From Prevotellaceae bacterium (GTDB taxonomy: Bacteria; Bacteroidota; Bacteroidia; Bacteroidales; UBA932), in assembly GCA_031289385.1 (NCBI GenBank), contig JAITPP010000025.1:1-7285 (forward strand): a DNA stretch of 7,285 bases, read 5' to 3'. The notes under the pieces were generated by a model, which was not told where the DNA came from, did no database searches, and saw only the letters and a list, made by a program, of their open reading frames with translations. The position numbers were made by a program, and so were the translations under genes. Of this stretch, positions 1 through 4,919 are shown piece after piece (within the stretch, counting starts at the first letter, position 1; each line of letters begins with the position of its first letter).

Positions 1-1
1 A

Positions 2-1102
2 AGAGATTCAGGATTTCAGATATTTTATGTATTTATAAACATTGGCGGACTGATTGCGCCGTTTGTAGCACCGTTATTAAGAGGCTGGTGGTTAGGCAAA
101 CATTCATTAACTTATAATGCCGATTTACCTGCTCTTTGTCACGAATATGGTGAATGTATTAAAAATGGTGTAAATATGGGTGCAGAACAGTTAAGCAATC
201 TGAACGAACTTGTAACAAAGGTTGGTGGTACTGTTTCCGCCGATTTATCAGCATTTTGCACTAATTATCTGGACATTTTCAATACAGGCGTTCATTATTC
301 ATTTATTGCTTCGGTTGTTGCAATGCTTATTTCATTGGTAATATTTGTTTTAAGCAAAAAAATATTGCCAAATCCTCTTAAAAAAGAAAAAAAGATTGTT
401 AATTATACACAAGAAGAAAAACAAAAAATGGCACACGAAATCAAACAAAGGATATATGCCCTGTTTGCAGTTCTTGGTATTGCTGTGTTTTTTTGGTTTT
501 CTTTCCATCAAAACGGTACTTCTTTATCGCTTTTTGCAAGAGATTTTGTGGATACAAACACTGTTCCACCCGAAATATGGCAAGCAATCAATCCATTTTT
601 CGTAATTGTATTAACCCCGTTAATAATGCTTATATTCGGCAGATTGAGCAAACGAGGCAAAGAAATTTCAACGCCAAGAAAAATTGCAATCGGTATGGGT
701 ATTGCAGGAATTGCTTTTTTGTTCCTTACTATAATATCAAATATAAGCGGTTATCCTTCTGCTACGGAATTTAAAGGATTAGCAGATACAGCAAAGGAAG
801 GGCTTAAAGCAGGTCCTTGGGTGTTGATTGTATTGTATTTTTTCCTTACAGTTGCCGAACTATTTATTTCTCCGCTTGGCTTGTCGTTTGTGTCAAAAGT
901 TGCGCCGAAAAATATTCAGGGACTTTGTCAGGGTTTGTGGCTTGCTGCAACAGCCGTTGGCAACGGTTTGCTGTGGATTGGGCCTTGGTTGTACAATAAA
1001 TATCCAATCTGGCAATGCTGGCTTGTATTTGTGATATTGTGCGGATTGTCGATGATTGTCATGCTGTCGATGATTCGTTGGCTTGAAAGAGTTACAAAAT
1101 AA
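2..1102 (+). CDS. POT/PTR2-family proton-coupled peptide transporter, C-terminal part
   Basis: The reading frame is open from base 2, so the gene begins off the left edge; the ATG at 176 is internal. The 366 visible residues form the C-terminal part of an inner-membrane proton-dependent oligopeptide transporter. About eight hydrophobic segments are visible, at roughly residues 5-22, 96-120, 150-170, 195-215, 225-245, 270-292, 305-328 and 336-358. The best family signature is AELFISPLGLSFVSKVAP (about residues 285-302), which matches the conserved late-helix motif of POT proteins. The segment FFWFSFHQNGTSLSLFA (about 164-180) matches the helix-7 region of bacterial family members. A long polar stretch at about residues 30-95 is typical of Bacteroidetes homologues. 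The N-terminal ExxERFxYYG motif would lie outside the window. Di-/tripeptide import is inferred from the family. The frame ends with TAA ahead of a strong terminator, so this is the last gene of its transcript. Confidence 0.93.
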   Translation, partial: RDSGFQIFYVFINIGGLIAPFVAPLLRGWWLGKHSLTYNADLPALCHEYGECIKNGVNMGAEQLSNLNELVTKVGGTVSADLSAFCTNYLDIFNTGVHYSFIASVVAMLISLVIFVLSKKILPNPLKKEKKIVNYTQEEKQKMAHEIKQRIYALFAVLGIAVFFWFSFHQNGTSLSLFARDFVDTNTVPPEIWQAINPFFVIVLTPLIMLIFGRLSKRGKEISTPRKIAIGMGIAGIAFLFLTIISNISGYPSATEFKGLADTAKEGLKAGPWVLIVLYFFLTVAELFISPLGLSFVSKVAPKNIQGLCQGLWLAATAVGNGLLWIGPWLYNKYPIWQCWLVFVILCGLSMIVMLSMIRWLERVTK

Positions 1103-1127
1103 GTATCAAAAAATAAAAATATTACAC

Positions 1128-1162
1128 AAAAACCTCTGTCCATTAAACGGCAGAGGTTTTTT
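1128..1162 (+). terminator. Rho-independent terminator after the peptide transporter
   Basis: The arm AAAAACCTCTGTC (1128-1140) pairs with GGCAGAGGTTTTT (1149-1161). That gives 13 pairs including one G-T, around an 8-base loop. The 3' arm runs directly into a T tract (1157-1162). The hairpin begins 25 bases after the transporter stop codon. The flanking A and T runs would let it work on either strand, but the only gene close enough to use it is the transporter. Confidence 0.92.
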
Positions 1163-1178
1163 GTTTGCAAATTATTAT

Positions 1179-1186
1179 TAACTTTG
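1179..1186 (+). promoter_or_regulatory. Bacteroidetes -7 promoter element for the rhodanese gene
   Basis: TAACTTTG matches the Bacteroidetes -7 consensus TAnnTTTG exactly and lies 27 bases before the ATG at 1214. Transcription would start near 1192-1195, giving a leader of about 20 bases. No TTG sits at the usual 19-21 bp upstream; the nearest, at 1161-1163, is only 15 bp away and overlaps the T tract of the terminator. The -33 element is therefore weak or absent. The position just after a terminator and before a separate gene supports a real promoter. Confidence 0.55.
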
Positions 1187-1213
1187 TAAAATATAATTTT
1201 ATAAAAATTTGTG

Positions 1214-1630
1214 ATGATGAAAATAACTTACAAAATAATAATTGCATTTACACTGATATTGATGACAACAAATGTATATGCTCAGAAAATAAGTTCGTTT
1301 GATGCCGAAAAATTTCGTTTTGCTTTAAGCGAAGACGAAAATCCGCAAATTGTAGATGTGCGCACCAAAGCCGAATTTGATGCCGAACATATTAAAGGCG
1401 CAATAAATATTGATATTAATAAAATCGACTTTCAGAAAAAAATTGCTAAAAAACTTAGTAAAGACAGAATTGTTTATGTTTATTGCCATTCGGGAGTGCG
1501 AAGTTTACGCGCCGCAGAAATTTTATCGAATCTTGATTTTACTCGAATATACAACCTCAACGGCGGCATAGAAGCATGGAAAAAACAAGGCTATCCCATA
1601 AAAAAACGAAAAGATAAAGGCAATTTATAG
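1214..1630 (+). CDS. Secreted single-domain rhodanese-like protein
   Basis: This 138-residue protein is an exported, single-domain rhodanese-like protein. Residues 1-23 form a signal peptide: a short basic start, a hydrophobic core IIIAFTLILM, and a likely cleavage after VYA (residue 23). There is no lipobox cysteine, so it is probably periplasmic. The rhodanese domain covers about 28-130. It has the substrate-site segment IVDVRTKAEF (46-55), the HIKGAINI segment (59-66), and the active-site loop CHSGVR (91-96) with catalytic Cys91, ending in the typical GGIEAW turn. An intact Cys loop argues for a working persulfide carrier or sulfurtransferase; the substrate cannot be told from sequence. 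Three start codons lie in a row (GTG 1211, ATG 1214, ATG 1217); I chose the first ATG, and the choice does not affect the signal peptide. The gene stands alone, between a terminator and the convergent coaE. Confidence 0.92.
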   Translation: MMKITYKIIIAFTLILMTTNVYAQKISSFDAEKFRFALSEDENPQIVDVRTKAEFDAEHIKGAINIDINKIDFQKKIAKKLSKDRIVYVYCHSGVRSLRAAEILSNLDFTRIYNLNGGIEAWKKQGYPIKKRKDKGNL

Positions 1631-1636
1631 TTGTAT

Positions 1637-1680
1637 GTATTTGTGTATTTGTGTAATACCAACGACTAAATACTAAATAC
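1637..1680. terminator. Possible weak AT-rich hairpin at the convergent junction
   Basis: GTATTT at 1645-1650 can pair with AAATAC at 1668-1673, and GTATTT at 1637-1642 with AAATAC at 1675-1680. This gives a two-segment, 12-pair AT-rich dyad with a small internal loop and a 17-base end loop. It lies 7 bases past the rhodanese stop and just beyond the end of coaE on the other strand, where a bidirectional terminator would be expected. There is no GC core and no clear T tract, so termination is only a possibility. Confidence 0.25.
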
Positions 1681-1710
1681 TAACTACCAAATACCAACGA
1701 CTAACAACCA
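1655..1710. repeat. Heptamer tandem array A, overlapping the coaE stop codon
   Basis: Eight consecutive 7-base units run in perfect register. Examples are AATACCA, ACGACTA, AATACTA (twice in a row) and ACTACCA. The word ATACCAACGACTAA occurs twice (1656-1669 and 1691-1704), exactly 35 bases or five units apart, which implies duplication of multi-unit blocks. The array fills the convergent gap between the rhodanese gene and coaE. It runs 10 bases into coaE, supplying its last codons (Phe-Gly-Cys in whole or part) and its TAG stop at 1701-1703. On the plus strand TAA occurs at 1667, 1674 and 1681, one per frame. On the minus strand TAG also occurs in all three frames. Function unknown. Confidence 0.85.
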
Positions 1711-2285
1711 AATAAAATAATTTCATGTATTTTCAAAATTTGGGGTAGAAGAGGAATATTCATATAGTTATCAATGATAAAATTGGCGCGGATGTTGCGT
1801 TCTTCGTCGGTTAGTTGATTTTCCATACGCTTGATAATCTGTTGGTACGATTGATTGTCGCGTGCCATGACACGGGCTATTCGCAAGTCCTGCGGCGCAT
1901 TTACAACTATTATTTTATCCATAAATTTATCAAATCCGCTTTCAAATAAAATTGCGGCTTCGTGAATTATGTACGGCGATTTTTGTTGTGTAAGCCACTT
2001 CTCAAAATGCTTGTGTACTGCGGGATGTATAATATTGTTTACTTTTTCGAGAAGGTTTTTATCGTTGAAAATTTTTGATGCCAAAAGTTGTTTGTCTATA
2101 TCGGTATCGCTGATGTATATTTGTTTTCCGAAAATATCAATAATTTGATTACGAACTTCGATATCGGCATAAATTTTTTTTGCTTCGGTATCGGCGCAAA
2201 ACACAGGCACACCAATGGTGTTGAATACTTTCGACACAAGAGTTTTCCCGCTTCCTATTCCGCCTGTTAAACCAATTTTGAGCAT
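1701..2285 (-). CDS. coaE: Dephospho-CoA kinase
   Basis: CoaE phosphorylates the 3'-hydroxyl of the ribose of dephospho-CoA with ATP, the last step of coenzyme A synthesis, in the cytoplasm. The 194-residue length is normal. The N-terminus carries the P-loop GLTGGIGSGKT (residues 5-15), with Lys14 and Thr15 as nucleotide-binding residues. It is followed by CADTEAKKIY (30-39) with the conserved Asp32, IIHPAVHK (85-92), and EAAILFESGF (109-118), which corresponds to the family's PLLFE motif. A lid-like basic segment, RIARVMARDN, lies near 136-145. The ATG start is one base after the TAA stop of the upstream ybbR-like gene, so translation is probably coupled. It is the last gene of the four-gene minus-strand operon. 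Its last codons and TAG stop lie inside heptamer array A, so the extreme C-terminus is probably not conserved. Confidence 0.97.
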   Translation of the reverse strand: MLKIGLTGGIGSGKTLVSKVFNTIGVPVFCADTEAKKIYADIEVRNQIIDIFGKQIYISDTDIDKQLLASKIFNDKNLLEKVNNIIHPAVHKHFEKWLTQQKSPYIIHEAAILFESGFDKFMDKIIVVNAPQDLRIARVMARDNQSYQQIIKRMENQLTDEERNIRANFIIDNYMNIPLLPQILKIHEIILFGC

Positions 2286-2286
2286 A

Positions 2287-3237
2287 TTATTTTTTGTTTA
2301 CAATTACTTCAACAAAATCGGGATACAAATCAATTTGTAAAATTGACTTTGGTTTTGTTTGAATATTTACTTTTAAATTTCCGTTGATACTTTTCTCAAA
2401 ATCGTTGAAATCGGCTGTGAGATTGAATTCGGTGGATTTTATTTTTGTAATATCTGTTGTCTTTGCACGATATTTTATTTCTATATCGTGTGGAAAAAGC
2501 ATTACATCCAAACTGTCGGGTTTGTTTATCAATTGCAGCGGAACGGTGATTGTAACTTCGCTGTATCGCTCTACATTAATGTGAAAATTTATTTTTTCCT
2601 GTTGCACCGAAATATTATTCAATCGGCTGAAATCAATTTCCAATACGCCGTTTACCGATTTGTTGAGGTTTTCGTATTTTTGTGCAATACATTGAATTTC
2701 GGTAAGCGAATCCAAAACGTTTTGTTCGGCTATAACCCAAATGCTGTCGGGCGTTAGCACGGTATTTCCATTTTGCATGTATTCGCTTGCAAATGTGAAC
2801 TGCAAATTAGATATTACGGGCAAACGTTTGCTTTGTAAATCGAAATATGAAAAGAAAATTGTATCTGGCGATATGCTTACAAGTTTTTTGCCATCACCAA
2901 GTTGATCGGAAATTTTCTGAAAAATATCCGATGATAAAACAAAATTCTTTGTTTTCGATAAAATCTTATCGCTTATATCTATACGTATTGTGTTTTGTTC
3001 TGCAAATTTGTAGCGCATTGCAAGAAATCCGTTCATATTTATTTGTGCAAGCACATCGGTTTCTACTTTGAATATTCTGCGCATATCGTTGCTGTTGTAA
3101 AATTCGATATGATAAGATACCGTGCGCAAATAATCTGACGATAGTTTGTTCATCAACCAGCCTACACTTGCTGCCAGCAAAAAAAACAGAAAAACAAAAA
3201 TCTGTTTACCGTACAAATATTTTCGAATTGAAAACAA
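2287..3237 (-). CDS. YbbR-like domain envelope protein
   Basis: This 316-residue protein has a short basic N-terminus, one hydrophobic anchor (about residues 12-29, KQIFVFLFFLLAASVGWLM), then a long beta-rich region. That matches the anchored YbbR-like (CdaR-related) proteins Bacteroidetes carry between yajC and coaE. In Firmicutes CdaR regulates the c-di-AMP cyclase CdaA. No cdaA is in this window, so that role is not inferred. The segments after residue 35 and at about 225-310 resemble repeated YbbR modules (for example TITVPLQLINKPD and the C-terminal PDFVEVIV). The start is decided by context: TTG at 3237 lies five bases after the yajC stop and gives a complete anchor, no ATG lies nearby upstream in frame, and the first downstream ATG (Met29) would delete the anchor. 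It ends one base before coaE. Exact function unknown; an envelope role is likely. Confidence 0.85.
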   Translation of the reverse strand: MFSIRKYLYGKQIFVFLFFLLAASVGWLMNKLSSDYLRTVSYHIEFYNSNDMRRIFKVETDVLAQINMNGFLAMRYKFAEQNTIRIDISDKILSKTKNFVLSSDIFQKISDQLGDGKKLVSISPDTIFFSYFDLQSKRLPVISNLQFTFASEYMQNGNTVLTPDSIWVIAEQNVLDSLTEIQCIAQKYENLNKSVNGVLEIDFSRLNNISVQQEKINFHINVERYSEVTITVPLQLINKPDSLDVMLFPHDIEIKYRAKTTDITKIKSTEFNLTADFNDFEKSINGNLKVNIQTKPKSILQIDLYPDFVEVIVNKK

Positions 3238-3242
3238 TGTTT

Positions 3243-3566
3243 TTATTTTTGCTGTATGTCGCTTGTATCTTTGAAAATTGTAGAGCGATCAACGCGGATT
3301 TTTACATCTTTGTCGATTTCAACTAAAACGTAATTTTCTTTCAGTTCGACAATTATGCCGTAAATTCCGCCTGCTGTTACAATTTTATCGCCTTTTTGCA
3401 AAGCATTACGCATTTGTGCAATTTGTTTTTGCTTTTTTTGCTGAGGACGAATCATAAAAAAATACATGACTGCAAAAATTGCAACCATCATAATAAGCAT
3501 CATTGAGCCGCCAGCACCGCCGGTTGCGGCTGGTTCTCCGTCTAAAATAATTAAAGATTTCATCAT
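3243..3566 (-). CDS. yajC: Preprotein translocase accessory subunit YajC
   Basis: YajC is a small inner-membrane protein that associates with SecDF and the SecYEG translocase. From the chosen ATG the product is 107 residues, the usual family length. A Gly/Ala-rich N-terminal stretch (10-20) precedes a single membrane helix at about 22-38. The hallmark IRPQQKKQK follows at 39-47, then the cytoplasmic domain with GDKIVTAGGIYG (59-70) and a C-terminal VRVDRSTI-like strand (here IRVDRSTIF). The frame extends upstream to a TTG at 3602, but that would add 12 Lys/Asn-rich residues; the paired ATGs at 3566 and 3563 fit the family. It lies 54 bases after nusB and 5 bases before the ybbR-like gene in one transcription unit. 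secDF is not in the window. Confidence 0.95.
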   Translation of the reverse strand: MMKSLIILDGEPAATGGAGGSMMLIMMVAIFAVMYFFMIRPQQKKQKQIAQMRNALQKGDKIVTAGGIYGIIVELKENYVLVEIDKDVKIRVDRSTIFKDTSDIQQK

Positions 3567-3604
3567 TTTTATTTGTTTTTTAAATTTATTATTTTTTATC
3601 AATA

Positions 3605-3628
3605 CGGAATAAATTAAATATTATTCCG
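3605..3628 (-). other. Inverted repeat over the nusB stop codon
   Basis: CGGAATAA (3605-3612) and TTATTCCG (3621-3628) form a perfect 8-bp stem with an 8-base A/T loop. On the transcribed minus strand the upstream arm includes the last sense codons of nusB and its TAA stop. The sequence after the hairpin on that strand is A-rich with no T tract, so a standard intrinsic terminator is unlikely. It could act as an RNA processing or stability element, or as a partial attenuator between nusB and yajC. The role is inference only. Confidence 0.45.
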
Positions 3629-4565
3629 ATATATTTTCATCGTATTTTATTATCGTTTTTTCTTTTATTTCCTGATTAATAATTTTGTCAGCCACACCGT
3701 TTACAAAAGCGCTGCTTGTGGGCGAACTAAAATATTTTGATATTTCAATATATTCGTCGATGCTTATGCTTATTGGTATTTCGGGAAATTCGCGAACTTC
3801 GGCAAGCGTCATTTGTAATATCAGCGTATCCATAAATTGAATTCGTTCCAAGTCCCAATTTTTTGTGTATTCGTCAATTATGGCTTCGGTTTTGGTATAA
3901 TCGGCAAGCACTCGGCGAAACAGTCGTATTGCAAATTTTTCATCATTTTCATCTTTGTACAGAGGCAACAATTCTGTATAATCATCTTGATTTATTTTGA
4001 ATTTTTTAACGGTTTTTATCGCCATGCTTAAAACAAATCCCAAGTCGTCAATCCAATAAATATTTTGTTCTTCGAGCAGCGTATAAATATAGTCAAGATC
4101 TTCAATTTCTTTTTCAAGAATCTGACATATCAGTCTTTTATCTTCGGTAAACGAGAGTTTTGGATTTTGCATATATTCCTTATAATAATCGGAATTAAGC
4201 ATATTGTTGAACATTTTTTTTATTAATTCGGCAGAGTCTTCCCAACTTAGTTTTTCTTGTTCTATATAAGTTTGCAATGCTTTATTGCGTTTAAATAGTT
4301 CAATAACTGCGTTATCAACAAATTTTGTGTTCGGATTTATTTCTTCCGATGTAGGCAAATATTTATTTTTGCCAATTTCAATACGATTTTTAGCATAATC
4401 GGCTATATCAATAATTAGCAACAACATATAATGATACAAATCATAAGTTTTTTTTATACTGTATGCTAATTCTTTTTCAGCTGCCAATTGCGATTGATTG
4501 CCCGATTTTATATGAGCAAACAAAATTTTCAATACTTTTATTCTCAACAAACGTCTGCTTATCAT
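3621..4565 (-). CDS. nusB: Transcription antitermination factor NusB, long Bacteroidetes form
   Basis: NusB binds boxA RNA with NusE (ribosomal protein S10) in rRNA antitermination. The 314-residue product is of the long type found in Bacteroidetes: it starts MISRRLLRIKVLKILFA, has a long helical insert, and ends with the recognisable NusB core. That core lies at about residues 235-300. It contains NWDLERIQFMDTLILQMTLAE, then the PISISIDEYIEISKYFS and SAFVNGVADKI segments, which correspond to the INEAVELAKxF and FVNGVLDKI motifs of ordinary NusB. I chose the ATG at 4565. The upstream TTG at 4589 lies inside the -7 promoter element, so it would precede or sit at the transcription start. It is the first gene of the operon with yajC, the ybbR-like gene and coaE. 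An inverted repeat covers its stop codon. Confidence 0.93.
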   Translation of the reverse strand: MISRRLLRIKVLKILFAHIKSGNQSQLAAEKELAYSIKKTYDLYHYMLLLIIDIADYAKNRIEIGKNKYLPTSEEINPNTKFVDNAVIELFKRNKALQTYIEQEKLSWEDSAELIKKMFNNMLNSDYYKEYMQNPKLSFTEDKRLICQILEKEIEDLDYIYTLLEEQNIYWIDDLGFVLSMAIKTVKKFKINQDDYTELLPLYKDENDEKFAIRLFRRVLADYTKTEAIIDEYTKNWDLERIQFMDTLILQMTLAEVREFPEIPISISIDEYIEISKYFSSPTSSAFVNGVADKIINQEIKEKTIIKYDENISE

Positions 4566-4586
4566 AACTGATTCTTGAATTTGCCA

Positions 4587-4618
4587 CAAAAGTAATATAA
4601 ATAATGGATAATAGCAAA
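4587..4618 (-). promoter_or_regulatory. Promoter of the nusB-yajC-ybbR-coaE operon
   Basis: Read on the minus strand, TTTG (4618-4615) is followed after exactly 20 bases by TACTTTTG (4594-4587). This is a full match to the Bacteroidetes housekeeping consensus TTTG-N19/20-TAnnTTTG. Transcription is predicted to start near 4578-4581, leaving a leader of about 15 bases before the ATG at 4565. No comparable promoter appears between the four downstream genes, which supports one operon. Confidence 0.85.
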
Positions 4619-4644
4619 GTTATAATAAAATGTTTTAAATTTAT

Positions 4645-4714
4645 TTACTACTTACTATTGGCTATTTATTATTTACTATTGACTATTTACTATTGGTTAT
4701 TGACTATTTATTCT
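4645..4714. repeat. Heptamer tandem array B between the divergent nusB and purL promoters
   Basis: Ten 7-base units run in unbroken register: TTACTAT three times, TGACTAT twice, and variants such as TGGCTAT, TGGTTAT, TTATTAT and TTACTAC. Multi-unit copies are visible. TATTGACTATTTA recurs 21 bases apart (4677 and 4698), and TTACTATTGG recurs 35 bases apart (4652 and 4687). All spacings are multiples of 7. Read on the minus strand the units become TAGTAAA, TAGTCAA, TAACCAA and TAATAAA, related to the TAA/TAG heptamers of the other arrays. The array begins 27 bases upstream of the nusB -33 element. Function unknown. Confidence 0.88.
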
Positions 4715-4857
4715 TATTAAAATTTAGCCAATTTTTACATTAAAATATTTTTTAAAATAACAAAGAAATTAAAAAGTTTGTCAAGTTCATAAAGATTTTT
4801 TTTAATCAACAATTAAACAAAATATTTACAACTTACGACTAATTAAGCAAACAACAT
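4715..4857. other. AT-rich spacer with a heptamer remnant
   Basis: This is the non-coding part of the nusB/purL divergent gap that lies between arrays B and C. It is almost entirely A and T, including a run of eight or more T near 4797-4804. I see no open frame of note, no RNA gene and no GC-containing stem. TTACAAC (4826-4832), TTACGAC (4833-4839) and TAATTAA (4840-4846) are three units in 7-base register and look like a decayed array. ACGACTAA at 4835-4842 also occurs twice in array A. Confidence 0.6.
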
Positions 4858-4885
4858 AATTATTAATTGTTAATTATTAATTGAT
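4858..4885. repeat. Short heptamer array C overlapping the purL promoter
   Basis: Four 7-base units in register (AATTATT, AATTGTT, AATTATT, AATTGAT) lie just upstream of purL. On the minus strand they read as TAATAAT and TAACAAT units, nearly the same as array D downstream of purL. The 15-mer TTGTTAATTATTAAT (4867-4881) is the exact reverse complement of 7127-7141 and 7155-7169, so purL is flanked by inverted copies. The second unit provides the TTG of the purL -33 element. Confidence 0.7.
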
Positions 4886-4897
4886 TTAGTACCTTTG
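4867..4897 (+). promoter_or_regulatory. purL promoter
   Basis: TTG (4867-4869) is followed after 20 bases by TACCTTTG (4890-4897), an exact match to the Bacteroidetes -7 consensus TAnnTTTG at standard spacing. The predicted start near 4903-4906 leaves a leader of only about 15 bases before the ATG at 4920. There is thus no room for a purine riboswitch, and any control would have to act at the promoter. The -33 TTG lies within heptamer array C. Confidence 0.8.
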
Positions 4898-4919
4898 CAG
4901 CAAATTTCAAAAGACGGAT

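Noticed and set aside
928..1170. Minus-strand 80-codon frame across the transporter end and the terminator
   Set aside because: It overlaps a well-supported gene and a terminator, resembles no known protein, and has low-complexity composition; it is an antisense shadow.
1211..1213. GTG start for the rhodanese gene
   Set aside because: Two ATG codons follow immediately and give an equally good signal peptide; GTG is the less likely choice.
1634..1651. Tandem TGTATTTG (two copies) after the rhodanese stop
   Set aside because: Only two 8-base copies are present and the period does not match the heptamer family; too short to call a separate repeat.
3567..3602. Longer yajC start at the TTG at 3602
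   Set aside because: It adds 12 Lys/Asn-rich residues not expected in YajC; the ATG at 3566 gives the usual length.
4615..4622. Second -7-like element (TAACTTTG on the minus strand) upstream of nusB
   Set aside because: It matches TAnnTTTG, but no TTG lies 19-21 bp further upstream, and its TTTG is better explained as the -33 element of the promoter at 4587-4618.
4645..4714. CRISPR-like array
   Set aside because: The repeat unit is 7 bases with no spacers; it is a simple tandem repeat, and no cas gene is present.
4738..4762. A/T palindrome-like stretch (TTAAAATA copies) in the divergent spacer
   Set aside because: It is expected by chance in nearly pure A/T DNA, has no GC-containing stem and no link to a gene end.
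4898..4919. Purine riboswitch in the purL leader
   Set aside because: The promoter leaves a leader of only about 15 bases, far too short for an aptamer.
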